From CAZSDP01 sp964605665 (GTDB lineage Bacteria > Planctomycetota > UBA8108 > UBA1146), in assembly GCA_964605665.1 (NCBI GenBank), contig CAZSDP010000012.1, positions 1 through 64,000 of the forward strand: DNA of 64,000 bases, given 5' to 3'. Positions 36,857-47,342 of this stretch are shown in pieces. Under the pieces are notes generated by a model. The model did no database searches. It was given only the letters and a program-made list of their open reading frames with translations, and was not told where the DNA came from. The translations under genes and the position numbers were made by a program. Position 1 is the first letter of the stretch. Every line of letters starts with the position of its first letter.

Positions 36857-37360
36857 CTATCCGCAGCACTTCTTGAATTTCTTGCCACTTCCGCAGTGAC
36901 AAGGGTCGTTTCGACCGATCCGCGGCTCTGTCCGCTGAATCGGCTCGTTTCCCTGCACTTTGCCTTCCCAGAAGAGCCACCGACCATCCCGTTTGCGAAA
37001 TGTGGCGATCTCACGGTGTTGGACCTCTTCCTGACTTTCCTTGACCCGATAGTGTGCTTCGAATTCGACGGTGCCCTCACTCTGCCCTTCTTCGCCACCA
37101 TCCGTCGCGAGGATCTGCAGTCCGAGCCATTCGGAACTCTTCGACCATTCCTGCAGATCCTTTTCGTCGACCCCGGCTCGCTTCGAAGGGTCGAGGGAAT
37201 GGAGGAGGAAACCGACCTCTCCGACGGCAAATGCCGAATATCGACTCCTCATCACCTTTTCGGGAGTGTCAGGCCAACCAGCGCCTCGGTGGAACGGCTG
37301 GCAACATGAAGAATAGGTCGCCTCGAGACCGCATGGGCACGCTTTTTCACTCTCCAACAC
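36857..37360 (-). CDS. ychJ: YchJ/UPF0225-family protein with SEC-C motifs
   Basis: 167 residues from GTG 37360, chosen because AGGAGG lies five bases upstream. An N-terminal zinc knuckle CPCGLEATYSSCC, a NTF2-like middle (PEKVMRSRYSAFAVGEVGFL) typical of YchJ, and a C-terminal SEC-C motif NDPCHCGSGKKFKKCC. E. coli YchJ is 152 residues with the same order. Function is unknown; SEC-C tails bind zinc and, in SecA, SecB or ribosomes. Confidence 0.88.
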   Translation of the reverse strand: MLESEKACPCGLEATYSSCCQPFHRGAGWPDTPEKVMRSRYSAFAVGEVGFLLHSLDPSKRAGVDEKDLQEWSKSSEWLGLQILATDGGEEGQSEGTVEFEAHYRVKESQEEVQHREIATFRKRDGRWLFWEGKVQGNEPIQRTEPRIGRNDPCHCGSGKKFKKCCG

Positions 37361-37789
37361 AGTTCCCTCCTGCTCATCGGCCAGGGTCGAATCGACTCGA
37401 TGACCAGTCTGATCGAACCTCCGACCCATTCGAGCCAAATATGACAATTTTCTGTATCTTGCGGGACTGCTCCGACGGGTCATAAGGCGCACAAGCAGCT
37501 GGGCTTGTTAGCTGCGAGGCAAGATTTGTCACCTTATGTTAATTCCTCGTCTAGCCACTTGTTAGTCAGCCGGTATATTTGAGGTTGATCGGTAGATTTC
37601 CTGAGAGTGGGTTCTTCTCACTCTAAAGCTACCTATTGGATTGTTCTCGGGGCCAAAAGGCCACATCCACCGAGATCACCTCACTGAATTCACTCTTTGT
37701 CATTTGAACGATTTTTTGATCTACGGGGTCCTCCCGTCGATCTGGGCTATTCGTCCGAGTCTCTCAGGGACGCCTGGAGGTGCCGAGTC
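37361..37789. other. AT-richer leader before the giant HYR protein
   Basis: 429 bases between divergent ychJ and the giant gene. Base composition falls around 37440-37620, consistent with promoters for both. No supported gene. Confidence 0.5.
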
Positions 37790-40700
37790 ATGAACTCACG
37801 CATTTGTTCCTTTATTGTTTTGCTCTCCACACTGGGGCTGCTCTTCTCTGCAACCAGCTTGGAAGCACAGTGCATACCAACGGTCGACTGTAATGCCAAC
37901 GGCTTACTCGACAGTTGCGATCTGTTGTTCGGTATGGCCGACGATTGCAACCTGAACAGTGTTCCGGATGAGTGCGATATCGCCGCCGGGACCAGTGAAG
38001 ATTGCAACTTGGATGGCATACCTGACGAGTGTGAACCAGTAGGGGAGCAAAAGCTCAGTCCTACTGCCGATCTCCAGGAGTTTGGCCACGCGGTCGCCCT
38101 CGCGGGCGATTACGCCGTGGTGGGTGATCCCGGATTGGTGAGCATCACCGGCTTCGCAAACTCCGGAGGTGCCTGGGTCTATCACCGTGTAGGCACTCAG
38201 TGGGTTCTCGAAACTCAACTCTTGCCCAGTGATCCCGCTGCGGATCTCAAGTTTGGTGAAGCGGTTGCGATCAGTAACGACTTGATAGCGATCGGTGCTC
38301 CAGGTGCGGGGACTGCGCTCAATCCCAATCGTGGTGCGGTGTACGTCTTCCGGAAGTTCGGTAACAACTGGGTTCAGCAGGCGAAGTTGACCGGAAGTGA
38401 CGCCGGTAACTTTGACGAGCTGGGTATCTCCGTAGGAGTGGGCCCCGATCTCGTTTTTGCTGGAGCTTGGAAGAATGATAATGGTGGCGTCGGCAGTGGA
38501 TCTGTCTACGTCTATCGATTCAATGGCCTCAGCTGGACCCAAGAGAACAAACTCAATCCAGCAGTCCCGGTCACGAACGCAAGATTCGGAACCGCGATCA
38601 GCTACCGAGGTGGCCTGATCGCAGTCGGCGCAGAAAAAGACGACATGGGTCCGACCGCCGACGCTGGAGCGGTCTATGTCTTCAAGGAAGACGGTGCGAG
38701 TTGGGTCGTTCTTGGCAAGGTCTCGGCTCCGACCCCTGAGTCCGGTTCAGAATTCGGGCGCACTCTCGCCCTCGACGAGCTGGCAACGCGACTGATCGTT
38801 GGTGCTCCGCGCGCCAATGGACAAGAGGGACGCGTCTTTGTCTTCGATCGAGTCGCCGATAGCTTCGTCAGCTCTCTCACCTTGCTTGCTTCAGATGGTG
38901 CAGGACAGAATGGTCACCTCGGATACGCAGTTGGCTTTGCGGGCCGTCATATGCTTGCGACCGCCCACCGCGCCAACGGTGATACCGGGGCTGCCTACGT
39001 CTACGACGAAAATGGTACCGAGATCCAAATTCTCAGTGGCTTTGGAACCACCAATGGAAGCCTCTTCGGATTCTCAGGTGCAGCGGACGGAGTGTTTGGC
39101 CTCGTCGGAGCACCTGGTGACAACTCCTCCAGTGTCTTCCACATTGTTCCCGATCCAGATTGCAACGCCAACTTCGTTGATGACATCTGCGAAATCACGA
39201 CTGCATTCGCTCAAGACTGTAATGGGAACAACCGCCCAGACGATTGCGACATTGCCGATGGGATCGACAGTGACTGCGACGGAAACGGTGTCCCCGATCT
39301 TTGCGATCTCGCCGCCGGAACAGCACTCGACTGCAACCTCAATGGAGTTCTGGACGTTTGTGATTTGGCAAACGGAATCCCCGACTGCAATCTGAACGCA
39401 ATTCCAGACGATTGCGAAATCGACTGCAACGAGAACTTGATTCCGGACAGCTGCGATATCGCTAACGGGACTTCTCTCGACTGCGACGGAAACTCGATCC
39501 CAGATAGTTGCGATCTTGCTTCTGGATTTGCGCAAGACTGCAACGGGAATCTGATCCCAGACAGTTGCGACCTCGCTTCGGGTTTCGAAGTCGATTGCAA
39601 CCTGAATGGACTGCCCGACAGCTGCGATATCGCGAGTGAATTGGCGCCAGACTGTAATGGAAATGGCAAGATCGATTCATGCGACATCAGCGATGGTTTG
39701 AGCACCGACTGCAATCTCACCGGGACGCCGGACGAGTGCGAGATCGCCAGTGGATTCAGCTCAGACTGCGACGGAAACAACACTCCCGATGAATGTGAAC
39801 TCTCCGACGGAACCGCTTTGGACTGTAATGGCAACAGCATCCTCGATCGCTGTGATCTCGCTTCTGGTCAGAGCCCGGACTGTAACGGCAACCTGATCCC
39901 TGATAGCTGTGATATCGCCTCCCTATTGAGTCTCGATTGCAATACCAACCAGATTCCAGACGAGTGTGAAATCGATCCCGATCCGATTTTCCCGGTGATC
40001 GTCGATCTGCCCGCGGACATGACGGTGACCGCCGAGCCGGGCTTGTGCCAGGCGAGCGTGAGCTGGGTTGATCCCACGGCAACGGACAACTGTGGAGTTG
40101 CGAGCCTCAATCCAAATAGTGGTCCAGGCTCTGTCTTCGCGGTTGGGACCAGCACGGTGACCTACACCGCGATCGACGTGTCTGGCAATCAGACTCAGGC
40201 GTCCTTCACGGTCACTGTCACCGACAACGAAGTGCCAACGATCACCACACAGTTGCCAGACTTGGCCTTAAATAGCGAAACAGGCACCTGCGGTGCCGTG
40301 GCAGTCTGGGAGAATCCCGCTGCCGAAGACAATTGTGAGGTGATGAGCCTCACGCCTGACCACGCTCAGGGTTCCACCTTCCCGGTCGGTACCACGACGG
40401 TGACTTACACCGCCAGTGATATCCATGGCAACTCGTCGACGATGAGCTTCCAAGTGACCGTGACCGACGTGGAGCTTCCCACGATTGCAAATCTGCCTGC
40501 CGACATCGTCGTCAACAACGACTTGGGGCAGTGCGGCGCAGCGGTCACCTGGGCAGAGCCGGCCGGTGTTGATAACTGTCAGATCGACACTCTCACCACC
40601 GATCACGCTCCCGGAACGGTGTTCCCGGTCGGTACCACGACTGTGACCTATACCACTACCGACATTCACGGTAACAGCTCCAATGCCAGCTTCACCGTAA

Positions 40701-43700
40701 CGGTGAACGACAACGAGCAGCCCTCCTTCAGTGGCATGCCCGCCGACATTGTCCTGAACAACGACTTGGGACAGTGCGGTGCCGTCGCAACCTGGGCGGA
40801 GCCGACTGCAGAAGATAACTGTGGCGTTGAGACGAGCGGCGTCGATCTCGCCTCGGGCGAGTTCTTCCCCGTGGGAACGACGACCGTCACTTACAGTGCC
40901 ACTGACATTCACAACAACAGCTTCAGTGCGACCTTCACCGTGACGGTGAATGACAATGAGCAGCCGACGATTACTGGTCTGTCGGCCGATTTGGAGCTCA
41001 CCAATGACGCCGGTGCTTGCGGCGCCGTGGTGACTTGGGTCGAGCCAGTCATCTCCGACAACTGCAAGGTGGGTAGCTCTTCTTCCACGATGAACTCGGG
41101 AGACTTCTTCCCAGTTGGAATGACGGAAGTGACCTACTCGGCAACGGATGACCACGGAAACTCGTTCTCGTCGAGCTTCATGGTCAACGTGGCCGACAAC
41201 GAATTGCCGACAATCAGTGGCATGCCCGCTGACATCCTCTTAGACAATGACGCTGGTCAATGTGGTGCATTGGCAAGCTGGATTGAACCGACTTCAGCCG
41301 ACAACTGCGGAGTCACGAGCTTTACTCCCGATCACAATTCGGGCGATCTCTTCCCAGTTGGAGTCACCACTGTGACCTACACCGTGATCGACGATCACGG
41401 CAACAGCGACGCGGCCAGCTTCACGGTTACCGTTGAAGACAATGAGCTCCCCGTCATCACCGATCTGCCGGCCGATCTCTTGCTCGACAATGACCTCGGT
41501 CAGTGCGGAGCGGTTGCGACGTGGATCGAGCCGCTCGCTTCAGACAACTGTTCGATCGATACCTTCGTTGCTGATCACGCTTCCGGTGATTTCTTCGCGG
41601 TGGGAACGACTGAAGTGACCTACACCGCGAGCGACATTCACGGAAACTCCGTGACCGGTAGCTTCATGGTGACCGTCGCTGACAGTGAGTTGCCGGTGTT
41701 CACCGAGTTCCCCGCCGACATTTTCCTGAGCAACGATGCTGGAATGTGTGGTGCGATAGCAACCTGGGCGCCTGCCACGGCAAGCGACAACTGCGAAGTC
41801 GAATTCATCAGCTCCGACTTCATGTCGGGTGATTTCTTCCCAGTCGGTGTGACCACCGTGAATTTCGCAGTTACGGACGTGCACGGGAATATCAATAGTG
41901 CGAGTCTCTCCATTACGGTGACCGACGACGAGCAGCCGTTGATTCTCGATCTACCCGCCGACATCGTGCTCTTCAATGATCTGGGCGAATGCGGCGCGAT
42001 CGCTACGTGGATTGACCCGACTTCGACCGACAATTGCGAAGTTGAAATGCTCACCGCAGATGCGACTTCGGGAGACTTCTTCCCGGTGGGTACCACGGAC
42101 GTGACCTACACTTCGACCGATATCCACGGAAACTCCAACACCGCCACCTTCACGGTGACCGTCGAGGACAATGAACTTCCAGCGATTCTCGACTTGCCAG
42201 CGAACATCGCTTTGACCAACGATGCTGGTGAATGCGGTGCCCTTGCAACTTGGGTTGCTCCGACCTCCACAGACAACTGTGAAGTCGCGACCCTGACCGC
42301 TGATGCTGCTTCCGGCGACTTCTTCCCGGTCGGTTCAACGGACGTGACCTACACCTCCACCGATATCCACGGCAACGTGATCACCGGAACCTTCTCGGTG
42401 ACTGTCGAGGACAGTGAGCTTCCCGCAATTGTTGATCTGCCGGCGAGCATCTTGCTGACCAATGACGCAGGCCAATGTGGCGCGGTGGCGACCTGGCTCG
42501 AGCCGACTGCTACCGACAACTGCGAGGTCGCGACTCTCCTCTCCGATCACGCGTCTGGCGACTTCTTCGCGATCGGAACGACCGACGTGATCTATACTGC
42601 GACCGATATCCACGGCAACGTGATCACGGGTACGTTCTCAGTTACGGTCGAGGACCTCGAAAATCCGACGATTCTCGACCTTCCCGCCAACATCATGTTG
42701 ACCAACGACATGGGCCAGTGCGGAGCGATTGCAACTTGGGTTGCCCCGACTGCTATGGATAACTGCAAAGTTGCCATGTTCGAGTCCACCTCGCTCTCTG
42801 GCGACTTCTTCCCAGTGGGATCGACTGACGTCACCTACACCGCGACTGACGACCACGGGAACGTCACCTCCGCCACCTTTGTTGTGACGGTCGAAGACAA
42901 CGAGGCGCCAGCGATCGTTGACCTTCCTGCCGCTATCCTGTTGACCAATGACGCCGGTCAGTGCGGAGCGATCGCGACCTGGATCGACCCGACCGCCACC
43001 GACAACTGCGAAGTGGCGACTCTCACCGCCGACGCGGCTTCCGGCGACTTCTTCGCCGTGGGCTCGACTGACGTGACCTACACCGCGACCGATATCCACG
43101 GCAACGTGCTCACCGGAACCTTCTCGGTGACCGTCGAAGACAATGAGCTGCCGGCGATCGTCGATCTGCCCGCAAGCATCCTGTTGACCAATGACGCCGG
43201 TCAGTGCGGAGCGGTCGCGACCTGGATCGACCCGACCGCGACCGACAATTGTGAAGTCGCGACTCTGACTGCCGACGCCGCTTCTGGCGACTTCTTCGCA
43301 GTGGGTTCGACTGACGTGACCTATACCGCGACCGATATCCATGGGAACTCGATCACGGGTACCTTCTCGGTGACCGTCGAAGACAATGAACTTCCGGTGA
43401 TCGTCGACTTGCCCATGGACATTTTCCTCACCAATGATCTCGGTGAGTGTGGAGCAGTTGCGACTTGGACGCCGGCCACGGCGACCGACAACTGCGGTGT
43501 CGAGCTGATCAGCTCCGATTTCGCACCAGGTGACTTCTTCCCTGTGGGCCAAAGCACGGTGACCTTCGTGGCGACCGACATCCACGGAAATGTGACCAGC
43601 GAGACGTTCCAGATCACGGTTGAAGACACCGAGCTTCCGGCGATTCTCGATCTGCCGACCGACATGTTGCTGACCAACGATTTGGGTGAATGCGGTGCTA

Positions 43701-46700
43701 TCGCAACCTGGATCGAGCCCGGTGCTATGGACAACTGTCAGGTTGCGACCCTCGAAGCGACCTCATTGCCCGGCGACTTCTTCGCCGTGGGCTCGACTGA
43801 CGTGACCTACACCGCGACCGATATCCACGGCAACGTGACCACCGGAACCTTCTCGGTGACCGTCGAGGACAACGAGCTGCCGGCGATCGTCGATCTGCCA
43901 GCAAACATTCTGTTGACCAACGACGCCGGTGAGTGCGGAGCGATCGCGACCTGGATCGACCCGACCGCCACCGACAATTGCGAAGTGGCGACCCTCACCG
44001 CAGACGCGGCTTCCGGCGACTTCTTCGCCGTGGGCTCGACTGACGTGACCTACACCGCGACCGATATCCACGGCAACGTGATCACCGGTACTTTCTCGGT
44101 GACCGTCGAAGACAATGAGCTGCCGGCGATCGTCGATCTGCCTGCAAGCATTCTGTTGACCAACGACGCGGGTGAGTGCGGAGCGATCGCGACCTGGATC
44201 GACCCGACCGCCACCGACAACTGCGAAGTGGCGACCCTCACCGCAGACGCAGCTTCCGGCGACTTCTTCGCCGTGGGCTCGACTGACGTGACCTACACCG
44301 CGACCGATATCCACGGCAACGTGCTCACCGGAACCTTCTCGGTGACCGTCGAAGACAATGAGCTGCCGGCGATCGTCGATCTGCCCGCAGACTTGCTGTT
44401 GACCAACGACGCGGGTGAGTGCGGAGCGATCGCGACCTGGATCGACCCGACCGCCACCGACAACTGCGAAGTGGCGACCCTCACCGCAGACGCAGCCTCT
44501 GGCGACTTCTTCGCCGTGGGCTCGACTGACGTGACCTACACCGCGACCGATATTCACGGCAACGTGATCACCGGAACCTTCTCGGTGACTGTCGAAGACA
44601 ATGAGCTGCCGGCGATCGTCGATCTGCCCGCAGACTTGCTGTTGACCAACGACGCGGGTGAGTGCGGAGCGATCGCGACCTGGATCGACCCGACCGCCAC
44701 CGACAACTGCGAAGTGGCGACCCTCACCGCAGACGCAGCCTCTGGCGACTTCTTCGCCGTGGGCTCGACTGACGTGACCTACACCGCGACTGATATCCAC
44801 GGCAACGTGATCACCGGAACCTTCTCGGTGACCGTCGAAGACAATGAGCTTCCGCAGATTTCTGCTATGCCGGCCGATATGACCCACACCAACGACCTTG
44901 GCGCATGTGGCGCGATCGTGACTTGGGATGAGCCGGGTGCGGCTGATAACTGCGCCGTCTCACTCTTGGAAAGCGACCGCTTGTCGGGCGAGTTCTTCAC
45001 CGTTGGTTCTCACACGGTGACCTACACGCTTACCGATATCCATGGGAACCAGTCGGTGGCTTCCTTCGAGCTCACCGTGCTCGATAGCGAATTGCCAAGC
45101 ATTGCTGGCATGCCGACCGATCTCATGTTGAACAACGATGCCGGTGACTGTGGGGCGATCGTCTCCTGGACAGCGCCGACCGCTGCAGACAACTGTGAGG
45201 TTGCGACCTTCACGTCCTCTGCAATGCCTGGCGATTTCTTCCCCGTTGGTTCGACGACCGTGACCTACACCGTGAATGACATTCACGGAAATCTCTTCTC
45301 CGAAGAGTTCACCGTGATGGTCGCCGATAATGAGCAGCCTGCCATTTCAGGTTTGAGCGAAGATCTGTTCTTGAGCAGTGAGCTCGGATTCTGCGGTTCT
45401 GTTGCGACATGGAGTGAACCGACTGCAACTGATAACTGCGAAGTTGAGTTGCTCGAGAGCAGCCATAACGCTGGCGACTTCTTCAGCGTCGGGACGACGA
45501 CTGTTACCTACACTGCCACTGATCTCTATGGCAACCAGTTCAGCAGTAGCTTCTCAGTTACCGTCGAGGACGTTGAGATGCCCGAGATTGTGGGACTCTC
45601 CCCCGATCTCATGGTGACGAACGACTTGGGTGAATGCTCCGCCGTCGTCACTTGGGCCGAGGTCACCGCCGCGGACAATTGCGAGATTGCGGAAGTCGTG
45701 AGCGACTTCCAGTCTGGCGACGTCTTCCCGGTCGGAACGACGGACGTCACTTACGTGGCGACCGACATTCACGGAAACATTCACAGCGCGTTCTTCACCA
45801 TCACCGTGACTGATCAAGATCAGCCGTCGATCCTTGGAACCCCAGAGAACCTGGTGTTGACCAATGATCCCGGTGAGTGTGGAGCGATCGCGACGTGGAC
45901 CGAGCCGACTGCTGCAGACAATTGTGGTGTTGAGTCGCTCTCCTCCACTTCTCTCTCCGGTGACTTCTTCCCGCTGGGTGACACCGAGGTGACCTACACC
46001 GCGATCGATCTCCACGGCAACCAAATCACCTCGAGCTTCATGGTCACCGTGACCGACGACGAAGTTCCTGTAATCTCGAACTTGTCTACTGACTTGGTGA
46101 TTGAAGCGGAAGCTGGACTCTGCTCAGCCGTTGTTCTCTGGGACGCCCCGAGCGCAGCGGACAATTGCGCGATCGCCGAACTACTCTCCAGCCACAATTC
46201 CGGCGACGTCTTCCAACTCGGTTCTGAGGAAGTCCTCTACACCGCGATCGATTCGTCCGGAAATGAGACCGTGGCGAGCTTCGTGGTGACGGTGATCGAT
46301 ACTCAGAATCCGCAAATCGTCGATTTGCCAGCTGACATTACTTCGACCAACGACAGTGGTGTTTGCGGGAAGCTCGTCGATTGGGCGCTCCCGAGCGCCA
46401 CTGACAATTGCGCGACCGACTCCTTGATCAGTGACCACCAGCCAGGGGATCTCTTCCCGGTTGGAACGACCACTGTGACCTATACTGCCACCGATTCGAG
46501 TGGGAACTCGAGCTCGGCGAGCTTCACCGTCACCATTGAAGACACAGAAGCTCCAGTGCTCGTGGCCGCTCCTGATCAAATCCACCCGGCCGAAGAAGCG
46601 GTTTGCTTCGCGAACGTCATGGTTGCCGCTCCCGCGGTTGCCGATAACTGCGAACTCGCAACTTTGGTCAACGACATCACTGGAACGAGTGACGCGAGTG

Positions 46701-47269
46701 GTGTCTACCAATACGGAGTTACCCAGGTCACCTGGACTGCTACAGATATCTACGGTAACTCAACTTCTGCGGTGCAGTTGGTCGAGATCACTGTGGACGA
46801 AACCGACTGCAACGGAAATGGGCAGCCGGACGTCTGTGACCTCGCCTCCGGTGCCAGCCTTGACTGCAACTCGAACGGTATTCCGGACGAGTGTGAAGTT
46901 GACTGCAATGAGAACGGCTTGCCTGACGATTGTGATCTCGCGGCTGGAACCAGCCTCGATACCAATGGAAACGGTATCCCAGATGAGTGTGAGCCGCGGT
47001 TCATCCGCGGGGACGCAAACATCAGCGGAACGCTGGAATTCACCGACGCGATCTTCATGTTGCAGTTCCTCACTGGCGTATCGGCGCAACCAGAATGTCT
47101 CGACGCGGTCGACGTGACTGACGATCAGGCATTGAACCTCGTCGATCCGATCGCCCTGCTGCGATACCTGTTCCTCAACGAGATGCCGCCCGCCGCGCCG
47201 TTCCCAACCTGCGGAATCGACGGTAATGGACTCTCGATCGGCTGCGAAAACTACGACGCCTGCCCATAG
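37790..47269 (+). CDS. Giant secreted HYR-repeat surface protein (3159 aa)
   Basis: Starts at ATG 37790 with GGAGG nine bases upstream; a signal peptide (VLLSTLGLLFSATSLEA) follows. Order: short Asp/Asn/Cys calcium repeats of the DCNxNxxPDxCD type (about 30-85), FG-GAP-like repeats (about 90-450), a second block of DCNxN repeats (about 457-729), then 28 HYR modules (about 732-3003). A short DCNxN block and a dockerin-like EF-hand pair end the protein (RGDANISGTLEFTDAIF and DVTDDQALNLVDPIALL). HYR modules are immunoglobulin-like; each has CGAxATWxxP, DNC and VTYTATDIHGN motifs and two Cys that can pair. The first 27 modules (39986-46546) are each exactly 243 bp. Likely a stalk or adhesin on the cell surface; no enzyme motif. 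Confidence 0.9.
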   Translation: MNSRICSFIVLLSTLGLLFSATSLEAQCIPTVDCNANGLLDSCDLLFGMADDCNLNSVPDECDIAAGTSEDCNLDGIPDECEPVGEQKLSPTADLQEFGHAVALAGDYAVVGDPGLVSITGFANSGGAWVYHRVGTQWVLETQLLPSDPAADLKFGEAVAISNDLIAIGAPGAGTALNPNRGAVYVFRKFGNNWVQQAKLTGSDAGNFDELGISVGVGPDLVFAGAWKNDNGGVGSGSVYVYRFNGLSWTQENKLNPAVPVTNARFGTAISYRGGLIAVGAEKDDMGPTADAGAVYVFKEDGASWVVLGKVSAPTPESGSEFGRTLALDELATRLIVGAPRANGQEGRVFVFDRVADSFVSSLTLLASDGAGQNGHLGYAVGFAGRHMLATAHRANGDTGAAYVYDENGTEIQILSGFGTTNGSLFGFSGAADGVFGLVGAPGDNSSSVFHIVPDPDCNANFVDDICEITTAFAQDCNGNNRPDDCDIADGIDSDCDGNGVPDLCDLAAGTALDCNLNGVLDVCDLANGIPDCNLNAIPDDCEIDCNENLIPDSCDIANGTSLDCDGNSIPDSCDLASGFAQDCNGNLIPDSCDLASGFEVDCNLNGLPDSCDIASELAPDCNGNGKIDSCDISDGLSTDCNLTGTPDECEIASGFSSDCDGNNTPDECELSDGTALDCNGNSILDRCDLASGQSPDCNGNLIPDSCDIASLLSLDCNTNQIPDECEIDPDPIFPVIVDLPADMTVTAEPGLCQASVSWVDPTATDNCGVASLNPNSGPGSVFAVGTSTVTYTAIDVSGNQTQASFTVTVTDNEVPTITTQLPDLALNSETGTCGAVAVWENPAAEDNCEVMSLTPDHAQGSTFPVGTTTVTYTASDIHGNSSTMSFQVTVTDVELPTIANLPADIVVNNDLGQCGAAVTWAEPAGVDNCQIDTLTTDHAPGTVFPVGTTTVTYTTTDIHGNSSNASFTVTVNDNEQPSFSGMPADIVLNNDLGQCGAVATWAEPTAEDNCGVETSGVDLASGEFFPVGTTTVTYSATDIHNNSFSATFTVTVNDNEQPTITGLSADLELTNDAGACGAVVTWVEPVISDNCKVGSSSSTMNSGDFFPVGMTEVTYSATDDHGNSFSSSFMVNVADNELPTISGMPADILLDNDAGQCGALASWIEPTSADNCGVTSFTPDHNSGDLFPVGVTTVTYTVIDDHGNSDAASFTVTVEDNELPVITDLPADLLLDNDLGQCGAVATWIEPLASDNCSIDTFVADHASGDFFAVGTTEVTYTASDIHGNSVTGSFMVTVADSELPVFTEFPADIFLSNDAGMCGAIATWAPATASDNCEVEFISSDFMSGDFFPVGVTTVNFAVTDVHGNINSASLSITVTDDEQPLILDLPADIVLFNDLGECGAIATWIDPTSTDNCEVEMLTADATSGDFFPVGTTDVTYTSTDIHGNSNTATFTVTVEDNELPAILDLPANIALTNDAGECGALATWVAPTSTDNCEVATLTADAASGDFFPVGSTDVTYTSTDIHGNVITGTFSVTVEDSELPAIVDLPASILLTNDAGQCGAVATWLEPTATDNCEVATLLSDHASGDFFAIGTTDVIYTATDIHGNVITGTFSVTVEDLENPTILDLPANIMLTNDMGQCGAIATWVAPTAMDNCKVAMFESTSLSGDFFPVGSTDVTYTATDDHGNVTSATFVVTVEDNEAPAIVDLPAAILLTNDAGQCGAIATWIDPTATDNCEVATLTADAASGDFFAVGSTDVTYTATDIHGNVLTGTFSVTVEDNELPAIVDLPASILLTNDAGQCGAVATWIDPTATDNCEVATLTADAASGDFFAVGSTDVTYTATDIHGNSITGTFSVTVEDNELPVIVDLPMDIFLTNDLGECGAVATWTPATATDNCGVELISSDFAPGDFFPVGQSTVTFVATDIHGNVTSETFQITVEDTELPAILDLPTDMLLTNDLGECGAIATWIEPGAMDNCQVATLEATSLPGDFFAVGSTDVTYTATDIHGNVTTGTFSVTVEDNELPAIVDLPANILLTNDAGECGAIATWIDPTATDNCEVATLTADAASGDFFAVGSTDVTYTATDIHGNVITGTFSVTVEDNELPAIVDLPASILLTNDAGECGAIATWIDPTATDNCEVATLTADAASGDFFAVGSTDVTYTATDIHGNVLTGTFSVTVEDNELPAIVDLPADLLLTNDAGECGAIATWIDPTATDNCEVATLTADAASGDFFAVGSTDVTYTATDIHGNVITGTFSVTVEDNELPAIVDLPADLLLTNDAGECGAIATWIDPTATDNCEVATLTADAASGDFFAVGSTDVTYTATDIHGNVITGTFSVTVEDNELPQISAMPADMTHTNDLGACGAIVTWDEPGAADNCAVSLLESDRLSGEFFTVGSHTVTYTLTDIHGNQSVASFELTVLDSELPSIAGMPTDLMLNNDAGDCGAIVSWTAPTAADNCEVATFTSSAMPGDFFPVGSTTVTYTVNDIHGNLFSEEFTVMVADNEQPAISGLSEDLFLSSELGFCGSVATWSEPTATDNCEVELLESSHNAGDFFSVGTTTVTYTATDLYGNQFSSSFSVTVEDVEMPEIVGLSPDLMVTNDLGECSAVVTWAEVTAADNCEIAEVVSDFQSGDVFPVGTTDVTYVATDIHGNIHSAFFTITVTDQDQPSILGTPENLVLTNDPGECGAIATWTEPTAADNCGVESLSSTSLSGDFFPLGDTEVTYTAIDLHGNQITSSFMVTVTDDEVPVISNLSTDLVIEAEAGLCSAVVLWDAPSAADNCAIAELLSSHNSGDVFQLGSEEVLYTAIDSSGNETVASFVVTVIDTQNPQIVDLPADITSTNDSGVCGKLVDWALPSATDNCATDSLISDHQPGDLFPVGTTTVTYTATDSSGNSSSASFTVTIEDTEAPVLVAAPDQIHPAEEAVCFANVMVAAPAVADNCELATLVNDITGTSDASGVYQYGVTQVTWTATDIYGNSTSAVQLVEITVDETDCNGNGQPDVCDLASGASLDCNSNGIPDECEVDCNENGLPDDCDLAAGTSLDTNGNGIPDECEPRFIRGDANISGTLEFTDAIFMLQFLTGVSAQPECLDAVDVTDDQALNLVDPIALLRYLFLNEMPPAAPFPTCGIDGNGLSIGCENYDACP
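42902..44845 (+). repeat. Near-identical 243-bp tandem HYR units
   Basis: Unit starts at 42902, 43145, 43388, 43631, 43874, 44117, 44360 and 44603. The last four and the first two are nearly identical in DNA, differing by scattered bases, while 43388 and 43631 are diverged. This points to recent unit duplication or gene conversion inside the coding array. Confidence 0.9.
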
Positions 47270-47304
47270 GGGCTCGCTCGAGTTCATCAGCGAAGACCGA
47301 ATTG

Positions 47305-47342
47305 AGCGCGCTCGGGGGATTCCCCGAGCGCGCTTCTTTTTT
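47305..47342 (+). terminator. Rho-independent terminator after the giant HYR gene
   Basis: A 13-bp perfect stem (47305-47317 with 47322-47334) with a GATT loop, followed by TCTTTTTTG, 35 bases after the stop. Confidence 0.9.

Noticed and set aside
43763..44887. A 374-codon minus-strand ORF and several repeated 63-codon ORFs inside the giant HYR gene
   Set aside because: They are antisense shadows of the 243-bp repeats; their regular spacing follows the coding array and they lack ribosome sites.
39986..46546. CRISPR-like regular repeats
   Set aside because: The 243-bp units are protein-coding HYR modules with no spacer structure or cas genes.
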